A stretch of 64,000 nucleotides of DNA, from NCBI GenBank assembly GCA_944472135.2, contig OX235270.1:56797267-56861266 (forward strand), read 5' to 3'. The notes under the pieces are model-generated. The model made no database searches, was not told where the DNA came from, and was given only the letters and a program-made list of their open reading frames with translations. Shown piece after piece: positions 59,148 to 64,000 of this stretch. The position numbers were made by a program, and so were the translations under genes. How positions within the stretch are numbered: the stretch's first letter is position 1; each line of letters starts with the position of its first letter. The DNA is from Trichobilharzia regenti (taxonomy: Eukaryota > Platyhelminthes > Trematoda > Strigeidida > Schistosomatidae).

Positions 59148-59405
59148 CTGCTGTCTTCCGGTTGTAGAATCGTCTTCGGTTGAGGGTAGCAGAGTCCTAC
59201 GATAAATCGGAAGTATAGAACACGGTGTGAGCAAGGAAGTGGAAATAACCAGAGAGAGTGCGAGGTCCCCAACATTAAAGTGTATTTCCAATTGTACACG
59301 GAAGTTATATCTATTTCAACAAGAACCGTTTTAAACAAAACTCATGTACAATGTCTCTAATTTCTACAAATAACCAAAAAGTGTACAATCACATTGTTAC
59401 GTACT
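59148..59405. repeat. Dispersed LTR-like repeat, copy 2
   Basis: TTCCGGTTGTAGAATCG, ACGATAAATCGGAAGTAT, GTCCCCAACATTAAAGTG, TTGTACACGGAAGTTATA and GTACAATCACATTGTTACG match copy 1 at 19602-19861 in order, with substitutions. It lies at the far edge of array 2. Confidence 0.6.
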
Positions 59406-59651
59406 CCACACGTCTACTTGCATTCTCACAACCTCAAGGTATAAACACATTAGTCATCGTGAACAATACTAACTCACACCACAGAATCTTTGAGCGAGTT
59501 TATTGCATATCACCGCAGTGACGCTTGTGGCTATGTTGCTATTGGTCTCAAGTGGCCCTGGTTTTGGGGGAATATTTAACTGATGTAATATTGTAATGCA
59601 ATAGAAACCACTATAATGCCCCTAAACAAGTTTACTTTTCTTCTTTTTCAG

Positions 59652-59763
59652 AAACGAACGTTGACGTGGCATCACAGGAACAAGAGGAAGACCGGTTATC
59701 TAGACTTGGTATACACGATGATAACTACCTTGCAACCCGGTTAATTCAAGTCTGGTTTCGCTG
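59652..59763 (+). CDS. Candidate short terminal exon of an unidentified host gene
   Basis: A strong acceptor (TACTTTTCTTCTTTTTCAG) precedes an open stretch TNVDVASQEQEEDRLSRLGI then HDDNYLATRLIQVWFR and a TGA. AATAAA overlaps at about 59764 (GCTGAAATAAACGG). The combination of acceptor, acidic coding stretch, stop and poly(A) signal is suggestive, but the exon has only about 37 codons and no family is recognised. No upstream exon was identified. Confidence 0.35.
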
Positions 59764-59769
59764 AAATAA

Positions 59770-61030
59770 ACGGAAAGAGGCAACAGTCAGTTTCAATGTC
59801 ATGATGGGTTCCTGCGTCGGCTAGTTATATGTTTTCGTGAATTCGATTTCCATTGAATTTTAAAAGTTTTTTGCATGTTTTTCCCATTTTGCAGTGTGTA
59901 AATCAGTTTATGTCACTGGATACTACTATTAAGGTGATTTTTAGCTTGAGGTTCCCAGTTTTTATGTTGGTAGTCAAGGGTTATGGTGAACCTGCAATGA
60001 TTCAGCCAAATAAGGTATACTTTTCTAATATAGTAACCTTATTCAATAAGTAAACTGCCTAACCGTTCTGCCATTGTTTGAGATTAAAACTAAGAGCTGG
60101 TTTCTTATCATGACTGAAAGTAAATCGAACCGACTAGGTTTGCTCATCCGCTCTGTTCCATCCGTCACAGGACACATTAAGCTTGGACTAGTGTAAATAA
60201 ACACTGGTATATATTTCAGTGCTTATATACCACTGGCCATGACCTTGTCAATTTACTTCATTTATGCTGACGTAGTACGCACAGTTCCCACAAATCATTG
60301 AAGTGACAACTTAAAAAAGTAGATTAGTTACTACATACATATTTCTACATGTAATAATTCAGGAAACATTAAATTTATAGAAATGGTAGTTGAATTATAT
60401 TCGCCTAGTAACCAAAATTGCATACATCCTATTTCGGACTTAAACTAAATGCATCAAAATTATTGTTGATTTATATTCACTTTCTGGACATTCTCATACA
60501 TCTCAATATACTTTAAGCATCAACAATGCATCCAAATAGCGTGTGACTGTCACACTACACTCACACCAAAAACATTAACACGCCATTATATTATGATAAA
60601 ATAAGCCCGAAATTTACACCAATAGATGAGGCACAACTACTGTGCTTACCACAACCTGTTATTTCTCTGAAAAGCTTCCACATGTTTTCTGAAGTTTTAC
60701 AATACAGTATTGTTTGATTATAAATATTGTTTAGCCTCCTGATTTCAGATTTAATTTGGATGTTTATCTTCCTAAGATCAGATATATTCTTTGTCCCATA
60801 CTGCTACTCTCTTTCTCTTCGAAGCTTTTTGAGATGAGGGGAAGAGAAACAGTCCATTCTTTTGAAATTTATCTGTTTTTGACAGCATATATCAAGGCAG
60901 AATTTAAGACAGTCAGTCAAATTGGGAATAGTATGATCCAGCGTGTGTTCGTTGAAAAGTTCCCAGTTTGTGTCATTTAGCGTACATCTTAGTTTGAGCG
61001 ATATATGGCGCGCTTTTCGATTAGTGCGTC
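59770..61030. other. Unassigned AT-rich region
   Basis: Nothing recognisable as gene or transposon on either strand apart from short chance frames. Confidence 0.35.
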
Positions 61031-61079
61031 ACATTTTACTTAGATGCGTAGAACTCTCATTTCTTTGTTGTATCTCAGC

Positions 61080-61539
61080 ACAAAGTTCTGGAATGGTGAT
61101 CAACAGAAGGCTGAGTTCATCACTAGCCATAACGTATCCTGCAGCTAAGCTCGTTCCCATCTATCGAACAACTTGCTCTTTGGTGCAATCAAAAATCTAT
61201 AGATATCCTTCTCATGTTACCTCCAACTGTGTATACAAATTTACATGTATCTGCGGGAGCAGTTACATTGGAAGGATAGAAAGAAGGGCATATCTACGAT
61301 TTTCTGAACATGTACCAAAAAGCTTACTTCTAAAGGGAGCAAATGCTGTAAACAGTGCCATCACCAGGCATCTCCTACACACGGGTCATGAGGTGGATGT
61401 CGAAAAGTCATTCAAAATTATCGGTAAGCAAAATAGCTCAATTCTCCTTAAGTTTGCTGAAGCCATTTCCATCAAGCGCCTGAAACCTGATTTATGCGTC
61501 CAGAAAGAATCGGTTATCAGTCTTTCTTTGCCCTGGTAA
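61080..61539 (+). pseudogene. Type 2 PLE GIY-YIG endonuclease domain
   Basis: Plus strand reads VINRRLSSSLAITYPAAKLV, SNCVYKFTCICGSSYIGRIE, RFSEHVPKSLLLKG, NSAITRHLLHTGHEVDV and EAISIKRLKPDLCVQKE, ending SLSLPW and TAA at 61539. The C-T-C-I-C-G...YIGR form, the Arg-x-x-EH motif, the HTGH and the EAI-x-IK end are hallmarks of this PLE endonuclease, and the core residues look intact. No RT lies upstream, so it is 5'-truncated. A poly(A)-like end was not seen. Confidence 0.82.
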
Positions 61540-61540
61540 C

Positions 61541-61803
61541 TGGATAATTTCACCTCTCTTCCCTCCGAATGTGAAATGCCAAAAGTTTCCATTGTGTTTG
61601 ATTATTATTGTTCGGAATAGTGGTTAACACTGCAAATATATATATGTATATATTTTTAGTGTATGAGTATATTGATCGATTGATTTTTGTTTAAACTGAA
61701 CTCTGTGCAAGTATGTTAATATTGTTGTTGCAGATATATTTAATAATGTCTTTGCCATGTAAACAGCTGACGAGAAGGCAACGAAATAAAAGATGGTACA
61801 ATT
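61541..61803. other. Unassigned AT-rich spacer
   Basis: TA-rich simple sequence near 61636-61655; no gene motif. Confidence 0.3.
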
Positions 61804-61970
61804 TTATTCTGCTAAAACTGTGGTTCTCGCTTTGTTCTTTCGTTTTCTTATTAACCTCTTTATTTCATTGCTAATCCAAGGTGGTTTATCTGATAATTTT
61901 CGAGCCGTAGACCAAGGTACCAAGGGTGCAGTAACGCACTCAAGTGTGTTCTTAAATCCCATACAAGCCT
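61804..61970 (-). pseudogene. LINE linker fragment (between endonuclease and RT)
   Basis: Minus strand reads FKNTLECVTAPLVPWSTARK and LSDKPPWISNEIKRLIRKRK. The PPW(I/M)...EI..LI.KR pattern is typical of the segment before RT in CR1/Jockey-like and related LINEs. Only about 50 residues remain and no catalytic motif. Moderate confidence from one motif. Confidence 0.5.
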
Positions 61971-62095
61971 CCTCGGCAGCTTGCAAACCTGTGATGCACA
62001 TCGGATACAGAAGAATCGAATAACGTACAAAACTATTTTGGTAACCAGAAAATAGAAAAAAAGCATGAAATAAAAACAACTGGCTTGAAAATAAT

Positions 62096-62985
62096 TGTAT
62101 TAAAGCCAAAAGTGGACATCATGATAGTACAAAATATATTGGTTTTATTATACATTGCAAATGAACGTTGTCGGCCTAAGGATTAATTACTTCCCCATTC
62201 TGTTTTCTATATAAATGTGTTTATTAATGATATATTTCACTCACTTAATCTAATACACTTTAATGTTTCACCTTAGCACTTTAAATTTTCTAAAACAGCT
62301 TCCAATCCCTTGTAAACGTTGTACTCACCTCAATGTTGGTTGGTTATCGTATGGCTACAACCACGGGATGAAAACGAAACGAAGTCGATTTTCCCGCCCA
62401 ACCTGGAGGACAACTGTACAATTCAATAACTATACGGCCTAGTTCGGACAATGAGTGTAATTATATATATATGAAATAATAATAATGTAATAATAATGTA
62501 TATTCACATATAAACATATAAATTTACATGAAAATGCATGCCATTTTTACAGGCACGATCAAGTATGATATAATATCAAATCGTAGATTGTCTACAAGTT
62601 AATAATGTTTCAACAGTTAAATATTTGATATATATATATATACACATTGTCTGAACTAGGCCGTATAGTTATTGAATTGTACAATTGTCCTCCAGGTTGA
62701 GCGGGAAAATCAACCTCGTTTCGTCTTCATCCCGTGGTTGCAGGCATACGATAACCAACCAATATTGAGGTAGGTACAACGTTTACAACTGATTGAAAGC
62801 TGTTTTAGAAAAGTAAAAGTGCTAAGGTGAATCAATAAAATGTAATGAAATGGGTAAGTGCAAGTATCACTAATAAATGCATTAATAGAGGAAACTCCCT
62901 AGGCTGACAACGTTCATTTGCAATGTATAATGCTTCCTGTACGGTCTGCACTATCAAGATGTCCACTTTTGGTTTTAATACATTT
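62096..62985. mobile_element. Foldback (long-TIR) element of about 0.9 kb
   Basis: Long imperfect inverted repeats of about 350 bp. Left arm: ATTAAAGCCAAAAGTGGACATC, GCAAATGAACGTTGTC, GTATGGCTACAACCACGGGATG, ACTATACGGCCTAGTTCGGACA. Right arm: the inverse order, TGTCTGAACTAGGCCGTATAG, CATCCCGTGGTTGCAGGCATAC, GACAACGTTCATTTGC, GATGTCCACTTTTGG. The AT-rich centre (62456-62645) has TA repeats. No transposase is encoded, so it would be a non-autonomous MITE/foldback type. A target duplication was not established. Confidence 0.72.
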
Positions 62986-62989
62986 TTTC

Positions 62990-64000
62990 CTTATGCCGGT
63001 CTCTTTTATTTTATGCCTTTTTGTGCATTTGGTGCACAACCGTACCCTCCAGAGAATAGGAATAGAATAAGTCGAATCAAATTCATAAAAAGCTATAAAA
63101 CGTTAGGTTTAATGGGATATAATGAAGATTAGGTAAAGACGTTATTAGAAAATGAATGAGATAAGACATTCTGAAGTAGTATTTAAAGATCCGACAATGG
63201 ATAGCAAGTTAATTTATAAGATGGTCCATAAATCTGTGCAGAGCCCACGTGGTCGCATCTCAACAATAGGATGAGCGAATGGTATATATTTAAAGTTAGA
63301 AGCATGATCTGTCAAGGCGTTCATTATTATCTTTTTCAAGATAAAGATCCAAGCCCTCATAAAAATCAGAAAACTCTCGAGCCGTCAAATTGCATATTGC
63401 TGTTCCTGCAGAATGGGGCGATTCACCTTAGTGACCGCCACCATATCTACTGATCAGCTAACGCCACCCTCCCTCCTTTTTTGATGTTAAGCTCTGAGAC
63501 TATGATTATTATGACTACCGCAAATACATTGCTTGGTACCAGACATGTTCGTACCTCATATTCCATCTCCCTAGCTTTCTTAATGAGTGCTTCCAACAGG
63601 TCTCCGCGTACATCTTTATGAACATTATATATGTATGCATGCGTCCTAATGAACAGATTACTTTACAAGAAGTTAGAACCTTAAAGAATAAAAAGAAAAG
63701 GTTTTGTGAATAGTGAAGCAAGATTCAGTAGAACGATATAGTTAGGGATCAATGTAGGTAGTATGAACTGAAGGTAAGGTCGGTTGGCAGGACTTAGTGT
63801 ACTAAATTATCATGACAGTCTTGTATATAGTAGACATCTGACATTGCAAAGTAACGTGTCTAAACATATTATAAAAGATATTAACAGAAATACTACATAG
63901 CTTTAACATTATGAATCTTAGAAAATTATATGAGAATGGGTAACTGTTGACTGAAGATAATCAATTCAACTCAAAAATAGTGCAGTGTATTATGCTAATA
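62990..64000. other. Unassigned AT-rich region to window end
   Basis: No gene, transposon or RNA motif recognised on either strand. Confidence 0.35.

Noticed and set aside
62456..62645. Origin-like AT-rich loop
   Set aside because: Explained as the centre of the foldback element; no independent evidence.

Overview
This is an AT-rich eukaryotic window made almost entirely of transposon-derived and tandemly repeated DNA. The best fit is a schistosome (blood fluke) genome. The evidence is an SMalpha-type SINE with a hammerhead-ribozyme core at about 36.1 kb, RTE/SR2-like LINE pieces, two kinds of GIY-YIG Penelope-like elements (PLEs), a BEL/Pao gag, a Ty3/Gypsy element and a Merlin-type DNA transposase. 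There are no bacterial operons, and no intact multi-exon host gene is visible. The species assignment is inference; only the families are read from sequence.

Layout: 1-1.15 kb, decayed Merlin transposase plus the tail of a second copy. 1.28-13.86 kb, array 1: seven near-identical 1.78-kb units made of BEL/Pao LTR-like DNA and a gag fragment. 13.87-18.83 kb, older relatives of the array 1 unit, with two broken gag genes in the opposite orientation. 19.2-20.9 kb, RTE reverse-transcriptase and endonuclease fragments and a candidate host terminal exon. 20.94-29.23 kb, a host-like gene whose exon is split by a LINE-associated inverted insertion, which was itself hit by a 5.7-kb Gypsy element with a perfect TTTTG target-site duplication. 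29.2-33.1 kb, mostly unassigned, with a 204-nt poly(A) run. 33.1-38.8 kb, PLE remnants, two SINE-like units and a 389-bp inverted repeat. 38.82-43.81 kb, a nearly perfect palindrome of about 5 kb. 44.3-44.9 kb, a LINE 3' end running into a 500-N gap. 45.4-48.53 kb, BEL/Pao gag-protease remnants in a 772-bp-arm inverted repeat. 48.53-59.08 kb, array 2: eight 1.28-kb units derived from the split host exon. 59.1-64 kb, a dispersed LTR-like repeat, another PLE GIY-YIG fragment, a LINE fragment and a foldback element.

The main result is that two separate satellite-like arrays have been built here from coding material, one from retrotransposon gag plus LTR and one from a cellular exon plus a LINE 3' terminus. 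In both, coding parts lie inverted relative to neighbouring or ancestral copies. Shared private variants between non-adjacent units point to unequal exchange or block duplication. No protein encoded here looks intact enough to be autonomous.
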